A DNA stretch of 64,000 nt from Chitinophagaceae bacterium (lineage in GTDB: Bacteria; Bacteroidota; Bacteroidia; Chitinophagales; Chitinophagaceae), in contig JALHNJ010000001.1 in the NCBI GenBank assembly GCA_022843585.1, positions 1,116,001 to 1,180,000 on the forward strand, given 5' to 3'. The notes under the pieces were generated by a model. The model did not search any database, was not told the DNA's origin, and saw only the letters and a program-made list of their open reading frames with translations. The position numbers and the translations under genes are program-made. Of the stretch, positions 1 to 9,231 are shown piece by piece. Position 1 is the stretch's first letter, and every line of letters begins with the position of its first letter.

Positions 1-39
1 AAAATCCCAAACTCCAGCAATTGGAATTTGGGATTTTTT
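1..39. terminator. Bidirectional intrinsic terminator
   Basis: Positions 1-15 and 23-37 form a 15-bp stem with one G-T type mismatch around a 7-nt loop. A T-run follows on the plus strand (34-39), and the A-run at 1-4 gives a short T-run on the minus strand. It lies 15 nt beyond the yebC stop codon, so it probably ends that transcript and possibly one arriving from the left of the window. Confidence 0.75.
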
Positions 40-53
40 ATTTGGAATTTGTG

Positions 54-776
54 TTATCCCATGTTATGAAATACCTTCTGCACATCTTCATCCTGCTCTA
101 ATTTATCGATTAGTTTACTTACATCAGCTTCTTGTTCATCGGTTACAGGTACCGTCACAGTAGGTATCCATTCTAACTCTGCAGTAATCGGAATTATCTT
201 TTTATCTTCTAATGCTTTTTGCATATTACCAAAATCAGTAAAGCCACAACGAACTACTAATATTTCCTCACCATTTTCACCTGTACTTTCGCCCAACTCT
301 TCCAAACCAAAATCAATCAGCTCTAATTCCATTTCTTCTGCATTCAATCCTTCGGGTTTTAATTTGAAAACCCCCATTTTCTTAAATTGAAAAGCTACAC
401 TACCACTATTGCCCAAAGCACCATGTCCTTTTGTAAAACAAGATTTTACATTCGCCACTGTTCTTACATGGTTATCGGTAGCCGTCTCCACTAATATAGC
501 AACGCCATGCGGCGCATAACCTTCATATAATATCTCATCATAGTTCACCAGTTCTTTTCCCTGTGCTCTTTTAATAGCAGCCTCCACCCGATCCTTCGGC
601 ATGCCTACACTGCGGGCATTTTGAAAACAACGACGCAGCGCAGCATTTGAATTAGGATCAGGCCCACCGGCTTTTACAGCAATTACGATCTCTTTACCAA
701 TTCGGGTAAAGTTTTTTGCCATTTTATCCCAACGGGCAAACATCGATGATTTACGTACTTCAAAAATTCTTCCCAT
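54..776 (-). CDS. yebC: YebC/PmpR-family regulatory protein
   Basis: A 240-residue protein beginning [23 protein letters not shown], which matches the usual length and N-terminus of the YebC/TACO1 family. Known members are described as DNA-binding regulators or as factors that help ribosomes through difficult sequences; the sequence cannot choose between these roles. Conserved blocks seen are the basic N-terminal helix region, the segment [14 protein letters not shown], and the acidic C-terminal domain ending QKVFHNMG. The frame stays open upstream for 48 more codons, but that part reads through a dispersed repeat and does not look like protein, so the ATG at 776 is preferred. The gene appears to be monocistronic. 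Confidence 0.95.
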   Translation of the reverse strand: MGRIFEVRKSSMFARWDKMAKNFTRIGKEIVIAVKAGGPDPNSNAALRRCFQNARSVGMPKDRVEAAIKRAQGKELVNYDEILYEGYAPHGVAILVETATDNHVRTVANVKSCFTKGHGALGNSGSVAFQFKKMGVFKLKPEGLNAEEMELELIDFGLEELGESTGENGEEILVVRCGFTDFGNMQKALEDKKIIPITAELEWIPTVTVPVTDEQEADVSKLIDKLEQDEDVQKVFHNMG

Positions 777-784
777 GATAGATT

Positions 785-862
785 TTATTTTTTTTGTAGC
801 CAGCTTCAGTTCCCTGAGCGTCTTCGTTGCGTCGCACTCTTGTGCGTTCTGTCCGCTACTCA
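785..862 (+). repeat. Dispersed intergenic repeat, copy A
   Basis: The segment contains TTTTTTGTAGCCAGC, then TCTTCGTTGCGTCGCAC from 821, then CTACTCA near 855. The same blocks in the same order and near-equal spacing occur at about 38011-38090. The core is also recognisable near 21.4, 56.3 and 59.8 kb. This copy lies between the predicted yebC promoter and its start codon, so it would be transcribed as part of the yebC leader, in antisense orientation to the family core. Confidence 0.8.
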
Positions 863-880
863 ACAATTCCAGCCGGGTTG

Positions 881-910
881 CAAATCTAAGGCAATAGCCG
901 GAAATGAAAA
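881..910 (-). promoter_or_regulatory. Predicted yebC promoter
   Basis: On the minus strand TAGATTTG (881-888) matches the Bacteroidota -7 consensus TAnnTTTG exactly. TTTT sits 18 nt upstream (907-910) as a weak -33 element. The start codon is about 100 nt downstream, which implies a long leader. Prediction by eye only. Confidence 0.4.
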
Positions 911-938
911 ACCGTCTCACTAAAGCGAGACGGTTTAA
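907..938 (-). terminator. Intrinsic terminator of the amino-acid permease gene
   Basis: AAACCGTCTC (909-918) pairs perfectly with GAGACGGTTT (927-936) around an 8-nt loop. On the minus strand the stem is followed by TTTTTC. It is placed just after the permease stop codon at 964. Confidence 0.8.
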
Positions 939-963
939 CCAAATATTTAATGAATTAAATCAA

Positions 964-2613
964 TTATTTATCCTCAGCTCTGCCCAATTTACTTGCATAC
1001 AATGCAGCATGTACAACGGCAAAACCAATAGAGATATAGAATAATGTTCTATCGGCATCCCATCCAACAGAATTTTGATGCAGGTAGCCAACAATTGCTA
1101 ACAATAATGCTAATACGATACCTGTATAGCGGGCCATTCTCATTCCTTTTCTCTTATCTGTTCCATTACCTAAATGGCTATTCTTCGCACCGTACACCAG
1201 GTAAATATCAAGACCGATCAGCATCCAGAGCAACAAACGGATCCAGGTATCCATGGGCAGGAATATCATCATAAATAAACAGGTTGCTACTCCTAAAATT
1301 GGAACTAAGGGAACCATTGGTGTTTTGAAAGCTCTTGGTAATTCAGGCATTTTCCTACGCATCACCCACACACCAATACAAACAAGAATGAAAGCAAACA
1401 ATGTTCCGATGCTTGTCATTTCGCCAACTACATCTGCAGGAATAAATGCTGCAAAAGCACTTACGAAAATCATAAAGAACATATTGTTTTTTGCCGGAGT
1501 CCTTGTCTTAGGATTTACACTAGAGAAAATTTTAGGAATAAGACCATCTTTACTCATACTGAAGAACACACGACTTTGCCCCATCAACATCACTAATATT
1601 ACCGATGCATAACCAAACAGGATGGCTACTACAATAGCCCTGTTCAACCAGGGGTAATCCGGTTTTATAACACCAGCGGCATCGGGACTGCCCATGTTTT
1701 CAATCGCCACGGCAACGGGTGCAATTCCATCTTTACCAGCAAATGCGGTATAGCTGGTAACACCTGTCATTACGTGGGCAAATAAAATGTAGAGAATTGT
1801 ACAAATCAATAAAGAACCTAAAATACCAATCGGCATATCTTTTTTGGGATTCTTAGCCTCCTGTGCGGCTGTACTCACCGCATCAAATCCGATATAGGCA
1901 AAGAATACAATGGCAGCGGCCCGAATAATACCACTAAAACCAAAGTCGCCAAATTTTCCTGTGTTATCAGGGATATAAGGATTGTAATTATCGTTGTTAA
2001 TATATTGCCAGCCTAAAACAATAAATATTAGTACCACAGCAATTTTAACCACAACTATTATTGCGTTTACAAAAGCACTTTCTTTAGTGCCTCTAATCAA
2101 TAGTAAGCTCATCAATACAATAATAAATACAGCAGGCAGGTTGATAATACCGCCACTCCATGGGCCAGCAGTAAGTTCAACTGGCAACGTAATACCAAAG
2201 CCGTCCAAAAATTTAATAAGGTAACGGCTCCAGCTAATACCAACTGTTGCTGCACCAACCGCATATTCAAGCACCAGGTCCCAACCAATGATCCAGGCCA
2301 TAAACTCACCCATAGTAGCATACGAATAAGTGTAAGCACTACCTGCTACCGGAATCATTGATGCAAACTCTGCATAACACAAGCCAGCAAACAAGCAACC
2401 TAAACCAGCAACTATAAAGGAAATAGTAATAGCAGGCCCTGCATGATTAGCAGCGGCCATTCCGGTAATTGAAAATAGACCTGCACCAATAATGGCACCA
2501 ATACCCAATGCAATCAAACCTCTTGAACCTAAGGTTTTCTTTAATGTGTGTTCGCCTGTTTCTGCGGCTTCACTCATTAAAGCGTCCATGGGTTTTCTGA
2601 CAAATAAACTCAT
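964..2613 (-). CDS. APC-superfamily amino acid permease
   Basis: A 549-residue inner-membrane protein with about a dozen or more hydrophobic segments. The N-terminal GLIALGIGAIIGAGLFSITG is the typical first-helix motif of the cationic-amino-acid-transporter branch of the APC superfamily, and AYIGFDAVSTAAQEAKNP is the matching mid-protein motif. It should import or exchange amino acids across the inner membrane; the substrate cannot be read from sequence. It starts 24 nt after the stop codon of the AGCS symporter gene, so the two are probably one operon. A clear terminator follows the gene. Confidence 0.93.
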   Translation of the reverse strand: MSLFVRKPMDALMSEAAETGEHTLKKTLGSRGLIALGIGAIIGAGLFSITGMAAANHAGPAITISFIVAGLGCLFAGLCYAEFASMIPVAGSAYTYSYATMGEFMAWIIGWDLVLEYAVGAATVGISWSRYLIKFLDGFGITLPVELTAGPWSGGIINLPAVFIIVLMSLLLIRGTKESAFVNAIIVVVKIAVVLIFIVLGWQYINNDNYNPYIPDNTGKFGDFGFSGIIRAAAIVFFAYIGFDAVSTAAQEAKNPKKDMPIGILGSLLICTILYILFAHVMTGVTSYTAFAGKDGIAPVAVAIENMGSPDAAGVIKPDYPWLNRAIVVAILFGYASVILVMLMGQSRVFFSMSKDGLIPKIFSSVNPKTRTPAKNNMFFMIFVSAFAAFIPADVVGEMTSIGTLFAFILVCIGVWVMRRKMPELPRAFKTPMVPLVPILGVATCLFMMIFLPMDTWIRLLLWMLIGLDIYLVYGAKNSHLGNGTDKRKGMRMARYTGIVLALLLAIVGYLHQNSVGWDADRTLFYISIGFAVVHAALYASKLGRAEDK

Positions 2614-2636
2614 ACAACAGTTTTTAAGGGGTTAAT

Positions 2637-4277
2637 TTATTTCTTTAAATTTTTAATGGCTGCAAGGTATCGCTTAAACTCTTCCCGCACTTTTGGAAAA
2701 AGAAAAAGCAAACCTATCATATTGGGAAATACCATTGCCAAAATCATGGCATCAGAAAAATCGGTAACGGCCGTTAAAGAAACGGATGCACCAATAACCA
2801 CAAAAACAAGGAATAAAACTTTATAACTTAAGTCAGCAATCTTGCCTCTGCCAAATAAAAATTTCCATGCTTGCAGGCCGTAATAACTCCAGCTTATCAT
2901 CGTTGAAAATGCAAATAGAACGATAGCAACAGTTAATACATATGAAAAATGTGGAATTACTTCGTTATATGCCATACTCGTAAGATCTACTCCACTTGTG
3001 CTGGCACCGGTAGTATTTAATACAACACTGCCTCTTCCATCTCCGCCATACGGGAACATAATACCATCCTTATTGAACATGATGATAACTAATGCCGTCA
3101 TGGTACAAATAACCACCGTATCAATAAAAGGCTCAAGTAGCGATACAACACCTTCTGAGGCCGGATATTTAGTTTTTACTGCTGAGTGTGCAATGGAAGC
3201 TGAACCAGCACCTGCTTCGTTCGAAAATGCGGCTCTCTTGAAACCAATAATCAATACACCCATTAAGCCACCAAGTCCTGCACGGGGAGAAAAAGCCTCT
3301 TTAAATATCATTCCAAATGCATCATCGATAAAACTAAAGTTGGCAAAAATTATAATCAGGGAAGCTACAATGTAAATGATAGCCATAAAGGGAACTATCT
3401 TTTCAGTTACAGTAGCAATTTTTTTAATACCACCAATAATTACAATGCCCGTAATAATAGCCATTATAACTCCAATAAAAAATCCTGCTGATCCGCCTGA
3501 CATACCTAGCATTCCGGAAATTTGTGCAGCTGCCTGGTTGCTTTGAAAAGCATTACCGCCTCCCAAAGAACCGCCTACGCAAAGGATAGCAAAGAGAACG
3601 GCAAGAAACTTACCAATTCCCGCAAGTCCTTTCTCTGCAAATCCTTTCTTTAAATAATACATGGGGCCGCCATATACTACACCATTTTTATCAATATCTC
3701 TATATTTAACACCTAGTGTACATTCTACAAATTTGCTGGTCATGCCAAGTAATCCGCATACGATCATCCAGAATGTTGCGCCCGGTCCACCAATGGCTAT
3801 GGCAATAGCAACTCCTGCAATATTTCCCAAGCCAACCGTTCCGGAAACTGCTGTGGCCAAAGCCTGAAAATGGTTTACCTCGCCATGATGGGCTTCGTTT
3901 TTAATAGTATCAACAATATCGCCACCTGCCACATTTACACCGGCTGCGGAAACGCCGGGGGCATCTTTTTCTAAGTCATCATATTTACCCCTTACAACGT
4001 TGATCGCTAGTCCAAACTTGCGAATATTTACAAATGAAAAGCGGATGGTAAAAAACAATGCGCCACTTACTAACAACATAACCACCAACGGAACTTGTAC
4101 ACCTCCCAGATTAATAGAGTAGAAAACAATCCGGCTTGTAGCATCGGTTATTGGCTGAAACCATTCATTAATACGCTGATCTAGTCCTTTTTTAGGAGCG
4201 TCTTGTGCAAAAGTTATTGCCGGAGCAATTACAAAAACAGCAAGTAGGGTAAGTACCCGGTTAATTTTCTTAAGCAT
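2637..4277 (-). CDS. AGCS-family alanine/glycine:cation symporter
   Basis: A 546-residue membrane protein of the alanine-or-glycine:cation symporter family, expected to take up small neutral amino acids with Na+ or H+. Family motifs seen include GLGNIAGVAIAIAIGGPGA, GGPMYYLKKG and AAFSNEAGAGSASIAHS. It is longer than the common ~450-480 residues because of an N-terminal extension (MLKKINRVLTLLAVFVIAPAITFAQ) that looks like a signal peptide, followed by a polar stretch before the first core helix. First gene of the probable two-gene amino-acid uptake operon with the downstream permease. Confidence 0.93.
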   Translation of the reverse strand: MLKKINRVLTLLAVFVIAPAITFAQDAPKKGLDQRINEWFQPITDATSRIVFYSINLGGVQVPLVVMLLVSGALFFTIRFSFVNIRKFGLAINVVRGKYDDLEKDAPGVSAAGVNVAGGDIVDTIKNEAHHGEVNHFQALATAVSGTVGLGNIAGVAIAIAIGGPGATFWMIVCGLLGMTSKFVECTLGVKYRDIDKNGVVYGGPMYYLKKGFAEKGLAGIGKFLAVLFAILCVGGSLGGGNAFQSNQAAAQISGMLGMSGGSAGFFIGVIMAIITGIVIIGGIKKIATVTEKIVPFMAIIYIVASLIIIFANFSFIDDAFGMIFKEAFSPRAGLGGLMGVLIIGFKRAAFSNEAGAGSASIAHSAVKTKYPASEGVVSLLEPFIDTVVICTMTALVIIMFNKDGIMFPYGGDGRGSVVLNTTGASTSGVDLTSMAYNEVIPHFSYVLTVAIVLFAFSTMISWSYYGLQAWKFLFGRGKIADLSYKVLFLVFVVIGASVSLTAVTDFSDAMILAMVFPNMIGLLFLFPKVREEFKRYLAAIKNLKK

Positions 4278-4414
4278 GCAGTATTGATTTTAGTGCCGGT
4301 AAATTGATATAAGTGCCTAAAGTAATTAATTATTTAACAGGGACAGCCAAAATTATCCACTATCGGCAGAGAAAGCTGTTTGTCGGAATTTTCCAGAATT
4401 TGAAACTAAACCTT

Positions 4415-4422
4415 TAGTTTTG
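4415..4422 (+). promoter_or_regulatory. Candidate -7 promoter element
   Basis: TAGTTTTG matches the Bacteroidota -7 consensus TAnnTTTG and lies 20 nt before the start codon at 4442. No convincing -33 TTTG at the right spacing is seen. Confidence 0.35.
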
Positions 4423-4441
4423 AAACCTTAGTAACGATAAT

Positions 4442-5935
4442 ATGAATCAACGAAAAGCCGGATTGCTCGCCCTTGTACTTTTTACATTAGTTGCTTTGTT
4501 ACATGTTTTAGACGGACAGGGCTGGGCCTCCTTCTCTGCACAATCCTTAATGACAGTTCGCTGGGTATTTATTGCCAGCCTGGTTGTGTTTGCTATTTAT
4601 AAAAAATCATTAACCACCTGGATATTGGTGGCCATGGCAATTGGGGTGGAAATAGGGATCGATTTTCCCAAAGGTTCGCAAGACTTAAAATTTCTTAGCA
4701 CCATTTTCCTGCGCCTAGTAAAAACAATTGTCGCTCCATTACTTTTTGCAACATTGGTGGTTGGAATTGCCAGTCACGCCAACCTGAAGCAAGTAGGAAG
4801 AATGGGTTGGAAATCGCTACTCTATTTTGAAGTAGTTACTACTATTGCATTGGTAATTGGTATTGTAGCTATTAATGTTACTGGTGCTGGAAAAGGAATT
4901 ACGGTGCCGCAGGAATTATTGAAAGAACTACCTGCCTCTTCTGAAAAACAATTACAAGCCAAAGTAATTAAGATATTGGACAGTGCTGGTGTAGATGTGC
5001 CCCCAGACTTAATTAATAAATTACCGGATGCGCCGGGCAAAGGGTGGCAAGATCATATCATTGATATTTTTCCGGAGAATATTATAAAATCTGTATATGA
5101 AGGCAATGTGTTGCCGATTGTTTTCTTCAGTGTCATATTCGGTATTGCGTTAGCCTTGTTAAATGAACATAAGAAAAAGCCAATGCTGGACTTTGCGGAA
5201 AGCCTTGCAGAGACGATGTTCAAATTCACTAACATCATCATGTATTTTGCTCCCTTTGGTGTCGGTGCGGCCATCGCTGTTACGGTAGGACATTTAGGAG
5301 TTGATATTTTAAAAAACCTCGCCTTATTACTTATTACATTGTATGTTGCACTCATCGCATTTATTTTAGTAGTACTACTACCGGTTGCAATATGGGTAGC
5401 AAAAATTCCGATCCGGAAATTCATTCAAGCTATACGGGAGCCGGTGTCTATTGCATTTGCCACTACGAGTTCCGATTCAGCATTACCCAAAGCATTAGAG
5501 AATATGGAAAAATTTGGAGTGCCAAGAAAGATCGTATCGTTTGTAATTCCTACTGGTTACACGTTTAATTTGGATGGAACTACATTGTATTTATCATTGG
5601 CTTCTGTATTTGTTGCACAGGCGGCAGGTATAGATCTTTCATTTGGCGAGCAATTAATGATCGGTCTTACATTAATGCTAACCAGTAAGGGAGTAGCAGC
5701 GGTGCCAAGAGCATCATTAGTAATATTAATAGCAACAGCTGCAACATTCAATTTTCCACTCTGGCCTATTATGGCTATTTATGGTATAGACGAGTTAATG
5801 GATATGGCAAGAACATCGGTAAATGTAATTGGCAATACTTTAGCCAGTTGCGTAATTGCCCGTTGGGAAGGCGAATTTGATGATGAGAAAGCATTGGCAT
5901 TTACGGAGGCAAAGGCAGATGCAATTATTGATTAA
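4442..5935 (+). CDS. Dicarboxylate/amino acid:cation symporter (DAACS family)
   Basis: A 497-residue glutamate/aspartate/dicarboxylate-type symporter. It carries the family signatures ATTSSDSALPKALENMEKFG, the hairpin and helix motif GYTFNLDGTTLYLS, and ARTSVNVIGNTLASCVIARW near the C-terminus. Substrates of the family are acidic amino acids or C4-dicarboxylates, driven by Na+ or H+. The protein is longer than GltP-type members (~420-440 residues), with an extra polar segment around residues 155-210. First gene of a plus-strand run; the DedA gene starts 17 nt later, suggesting co-transcription. Confidence 0.94.
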   Translation: MNQRKAGLLALVLFTLVALLHVLDGQGWASFSAQSLMTVRWVFIASLVVFAIYKKSLTTWILVAMAIGVEIGIDFPKGSQDLKFLSTIFLRLVKTIVAPLLFATLVVGIASHANLKQVGRMGWKSLLYFEVVTTIALVIGIVAINVTGAGKGITVPQELLKELPASSEKQLQAKVIKILDSAGVDVPPDLINKLPDAPGKGWQDHIIDIFPENIIKSVYEGNVLPIVFFSVIFGIALALLNEHKKKPMLDFAESLAETMFKFTNIIMYFAPFGVGAAIAVTVGHLGVDILKNLALLLITLYVALIAFILVVLLPVAIWVAKIPIRKFIQAIREPVSIAFATTSSDSALPKALENMEKFGVPRKIVSFVIPTGYTFNLDGTTLYLSLASVFVAQAAGIDLSFGEQLMIGLTLMLTSKGVAAVPRASLVILIATAATFNFPLWPIMAIYGIDELMDMARTSVNVIGNTLASCVIARWEGEFDDEKALAFTEAKADAIID

Positions 5936-5952
5936 TTAAAAGAACATTTTAC

Positions 5953-6711
5953 ATGGAGTTGATTTATTTGTTAGATAGTTTTCATTGGACCAATTTATTG
6001 CAGCCACAATGGTATGTAGAAAATGGTGGGCTATGGCTTTTGTTATTTGTGGTATTTGCCGAAACAGGTTTGTTTGTGGGTTTTTTCCTACCCGGCGATT
6101 CGTTGTTGTTTGTTACAGGAATATTTGCGCATGAGATTACAACCAAAGGGGGAGAAGTAAAACCAGGTCTCGGTTACCAGGTGTTACAGCATTTTGGTTT
6201 TAACTATCCCTATTCTTATTGGTTCGATTTGTTATTACTGGTAGGATTAATTTCTCTTTGCGGTATTGCCGGCAATGCGGTAGGTTATTGGACCGGAAGA
6301 AAAATTGGTCCGGCTATGTACAACTGGAAAGATCGATTTTTATTTAAGAAAAAATATTTGCACCAGGCGCATGATTTTTATGAAAAGCATGGTGGCCTTG
6401 CCGTAATTGGTGCAAGGTTTCTTCCCTTCATCCGCACATTTGCACCCATTGTGGCGGGCATTGTAAGAATGGATAGAAAAAAATTCTTCTTTTTTAATGT
6501 AGTAGGCTGCCTTGCATGGGTATCATCTATGGTACTCGGAGGTTTCTTTTTACAGAAATGGATATACAGCCAATTTGGGTTTGATTTGAAGGAGCACTTA
6601 GAGATAATTGTGTTGGCCATTGTATTAGTTACAACTGCGCCTGTAATTATCAAAATGATAACCGGTAAAAAGAAAAAAATTACTACACCTACTGATTCCA
6701 CTCAACAATAG
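5953..6711 (+). CDS. DedA/SNARE-associated family membrane protein
   Basis: A 252-residue DedA-family protein. Motifs include the N-terminal AETGLFVGFFLPGDSLLF, GNAVGYWTGRKIGP, and the signature ARFLPFIRTFAPIVAGIVRM. Known relatives act in envelope homeostasis, in several cases as undecaprenyl-phosphate or phospholipid flippases; the exact substrate here is inferred only at family level. The C-terminus is a lysine/threonine-rich cytoplasmic tail. It lies 17 nt after the symporter gene and 3 nt before the MFS gene, so it sits inside an operon. Confidence 0.93.
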   Translation: MELIYLLDSFHWTNLLQPQWYVENGGLWLLLFVVFAETGLFVGFFLPGDSLLFVTGIFAHEITTKGGEVKPGLGYQVLQHFGFNYPYSYWFDLLLLVGLISLCGIAGNAVGYWTGRKIGPAMYNWKDRFLFKKKYLHQAHDFYEKHGGLAVIGARFLPFIRTFAPIVAGIVRMDRKKFFFFNVVGCLAWVSSMVLGGFFLQKWIYSQFGFDLKEHLEIIVLAIVLVTTAPVIIKMITGKKKKITTPTDSTQQ

Positions 6712-6714
6712 TGT

Positions 6715-7947
6715 ATGACTAAAAAGCAATACGGAATTTTGTCTATCCCAGTTATTGTTGCCGCACTTGGCTATTTTGTTGATATATATGATTTGCTGTT
6801 GTTTAGTATTACAAGGGTTATAAGCTTACGTTCATTAGGATTGAATGATGCAGAAATCCTTACACAAGGTGAAGCCATTATTATGTGGCAAATGCTTGGC
6901 CTTTTAATTGGCGGAATTATTTGGGGAATAATGGGTGACAAAAGAGGAAGGCTAAGTGTATTGTTCGGCTCCATTATTTTATATTCTCTTGCCAATATTG
7001 CTAATGGCTTTGTTGAAACAACCACTCAATTTAAAATTATACGTTTTATCGCAGGATTAGGATTAGCTGGAGAATTAGGTGCTGGTATTACACTTGTTTC
7101 TGAGTTAATTAAGAAAGAAAAAAGAGGCGTCGCTACTTCATTTGTTGCAGGTATTGGATTAACAGGGGCTGTGGTTGCGTTTATAATGAAAGAAAATTTT
7201 GATTGGCGCACATGCTATTTCATTGGCGGTGGTTTAGGGTTAGCATTACTGTTGCTGCGTATATCTGTTTTTGAATCTGGTATGTTTCATGAGACAAAGA
7301 AGATGGATGTGCAACGGGGTAATTTCTTTATGCTATTCAATAATAAGGAAAGATTCAAAAAATATATTTTCAGTATTCTGATTGGATTACCCACATGGTT
7401 TGTTATTGGTGTACTCGTTACTTTTTCCCCGGAGTTTGGAAAGAATTTTGGCATCACCGAAAAGATTGACGCCGGAAAAGCTATCATGTATGCGTATGCA
7501 GCCATTTCCATTGGTGATATTTTAATTGGCTTTATTAGCCAGGGTTTAAAAAGCCGGAAGAAAGCATTATATCTTTTTTATTTTATTACTGCCATCTTTA
7601 TGGTATTGTTCTTTACTGCTCAATGGAATGGTTCTGCGGAAAAAATGTATTGGATATGTGCAGGACTTGGTTTTGGTACAGGCTTCTGGGCCATATTTGT
7701 AACTATGGGAGCAGAACAGTTTGGTACGAACCTGCGGGCAACAGCTGCTACTACTATTCCCAATATGGTAAGAGGAATGCTAACAATCTTTATCCTTCCA
7801 CTTTTTCAATGGTTAAGAGGAATAGAAAGTATAGGATATGTAAATGGTGGAATTTATACAGCCATCATCATAATGGTAATAACCGTTATTGCAGCAATAC
7901 TTACAAAAGAAACTTTTAATAAAGATCTGAATTTTGTAGAAAAATAA
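6715..7947 (+). CDS. MFS transporter
   Basis: A 410-residue protein with about 12 predicted membrane segments. The loop-2 motif GIMGDKRGRLSVLFGS (residues ~75-90) is the typical MFS GxxxDrxGRR variant, and FIAGLGLAGELGAGITLVSE resembles the sugar/organic-acid-type MFS members. Substrate unknown. It starts 4 nt after the dedA stop codon and is followed 3 nt later by the GTG start of the GT9 gene, so translation is probably coupled through the operon. Confidence 0.9.
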   Translation: MTKKQYGILSIPVIVAALGYFVDIYDLLLFSITRVISLRSLGLNDAEILTQGEAIIMWQMLGLLIGGIIWGIMGDKRGRLSVLFGSIILYSLANIANGFVETTTQFKIIRFIAGLGLAGELGAGITLVSELIKKEKRGVATSFVAGIGLTGAVVAFIMKENFDWRTCYFIGGGLGLALLLLRISVFESGMFHETKKMDVQRGNFFMLFNNKERFKKYIFSILIGLPTWFVIGVLVTFSPEFGKNFGITEKIDAGKAIMYAYAAISIGDILIGFISQGLKSRKKALYLFYFITAIFMVLFFTAQWNGSAEKMYWICAGLGFGTGFWAIFVTMGAEQFGTNLRATAATTIPNMVRGMLTIFILPLFQWLRGIESIGYVNGGIYTAIIIMVITVIAAILTKETFNKDLNFVEK

Positions 7948-7949
7948 TA

Positions 7950-8969
7950 GTGGCGAAATTTCTCATCATACGTTTTTCTTCTATCGGTGATATTGTACTC
8001 ACTTCACCTGTTATTCGCTGTCTAAAGCAACAAGTACCCGATGCGGAAGTTCACTTTTTGGTAAAAGACAAATTTCGTTCTGTTGTAGAACATAATCCAT
8101 ACATTGATAGACTGCATGTGCTGGCGCATAGCTGGGAGTTGATGATCGAAGAGTTGAAAACCGAAGAGTATGATTATATAATCGACTTGCATCACAACAC
8201 TAAAACACTGCGGGTAAAAAAAGCATTGAAAGTAAAATCTTATTCTTTTTACAAACTCAATATTCAAAAATATTTATACACAGCGTTTAAAATAAATATG
8301 CTGCCAAAAATGCATATTGTTGATCGGTATTTAAAAACAGTTAAATCATTTGGGGTTACAAATGATGGTGCGGGGCTTGAATATTTTATTTCTCCCGAAG
8401 AACAAATTAAGAAATCAGATATTCCTGCATCACACTCTGCTGGTTATATTGCTTGTGTTATTGGAGCTGCTCATGGCACCAAAAGATGGCCGGTGCATAA
8501 ATGGAAAGAATTTTGTGCTGAACTTGATCACCCGGTTATATTATTAGGAGGAAAAGAAGATGCTGCAAATGGCGATGCGATTGCTGCTACAGATCTCATT
8601 AAAATATATAATGCCAGTGGTAAGTTTAGCTTGAACGAAAGTGCTGATCTGGTTCGTAAAGCAAAGCTTGTTATCACTAATGACACCGGCCTTATGCATA
8701 TTGCAGCAGCGTATAAAAGACCGATCATTTCATTATGGGGAAATACAGTTCCATCGTTTGGGATGTATCCTTACTATGGTAACCGGTTTACAGATGTGCA
8801 ATTATTTGATATTCTTCAAACGAATAAACTCTGGTGCAGGCCATGCTCTAAAATTGGCTATGATAAATGTCCACTCGGCCATTTTAAATGCATGGAAAAA
8901 ATTTCATCCCGGGACTTGCTGCAAAAAACGATGAAGCGTTTATACGTAGCACCAACCCGGGATGTGTAA
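7950..8969 (+). CDS. GT9-family glycosyltransferase (ADP-heptose:LPS heptosyltransferase-like)
   Basis: A 339-residue protein resembling RfaF/WaaF-type heptosyltransferases, which transfer ADP-heptose to lipid A core sugars at the cytoplasmic face of the inner membrane. The N-terminal FLIIRFSSIGDIVLTSPVIR and the C-terminal donor-site block VITNDTGLMHIAAAYKRP are the two family hallmarks. The acceptor cannot be assigned. The start is GTG at 7950, two bases after the MFS stop, which fits operon coupling; the next ATG would lose the N-terminal beta strand. Cysteines near the C-terminus (CRPCSKIGYDKCPLGHFKCM) are a noticeable cluster. Confidence 0.92.
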   Translation: MAKFLIIRFSSIGDIVLTSPVIRCLKQQVPDAEVHFLVKDKFRSVVEHNPYIDRLHVLAHSWELMIEELKTEEYDYIIDLHHNTKTLRVKKALKVKSYSFYKLNIQKYLYTAFKINMLPKMHIVDRYLKTVKSFGVTNDGAGLEYFISPEEQIKKSDIPASHSAGYIACVIGAAHGTKRWPVHKWKEFCAELDHPVILLGGKEDAANGDAIAATDLIKIYNASGKFSLNESADLVRKAKLVITNDTGLMHIAAAYKRPIISLWGNTVPSFGMYPYYGNRFTDVQLFDILQTNKLWCRPCSKIGYDKCPLGHFKCMEKISSRDLLQKTMKRLYVAPTRDV

Positions 8970-9001
8970 TCAATAATCAATTTCGGCAAGAAACGCTGCT
9001 G

Positions 9002-9112
9002 CTATTTACCCATAAAGAAAAGGGCAAGCAAAGAAAAAACTAGAACAAAGCCAGCGATAACTAAACCTGCCTGTACATTTTCATCTCTTGTTAAGAGTTT
9101 AATTTTCTTCAT
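9002..9112 (-). CDS. Small single-pass membrane protein, 36 residues
   Basis: The frame starts MKKIKLLTRDENVQ and continues as one strongly hydrophobic helix (about residues 15-34) ending FFMGK before a TAG stop. The charged N-terminus, the amphipathic linker and the clean transmembrane segment look like a real small protein rather than chance. It lies in an otherwise empty stretch between the GT9 gene and an 81-residue gene on the same strand. No function can be assigned. Confidence 0.5.
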   Translation of the reverse strand: MKKIKLLTRDENVQAGLVIAGFVLVFSLLALFFMGK

Positions 9113-9231
9113 AACCTGATTTTTTGAATTAACAATAAATGGCTTTCAGGAAATGGTCGGTTATTCAATATGGACTTAGAAAATTAATATCTCTTTGTAT
9201 ATTCAGAAAGAACATGTAATCCTCGCTATAA

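Noticed and set aside
777-920. N-terminal extension of YebC by 48 codons
   Set aside because: The extra residues are encoded by the dispersed repeat and predicted promoter; YebC proteins start at the MGRIF-type sequence.
4350-4362. TTATCCACT-type sequences (also near 10126 and 45547) as DnaA boxes
   Set aside because: They are isolated, end in T rather than the consensus A, and have no cluster, DnaA gene or AT-rich unwinding region, so there is no replication origin here.
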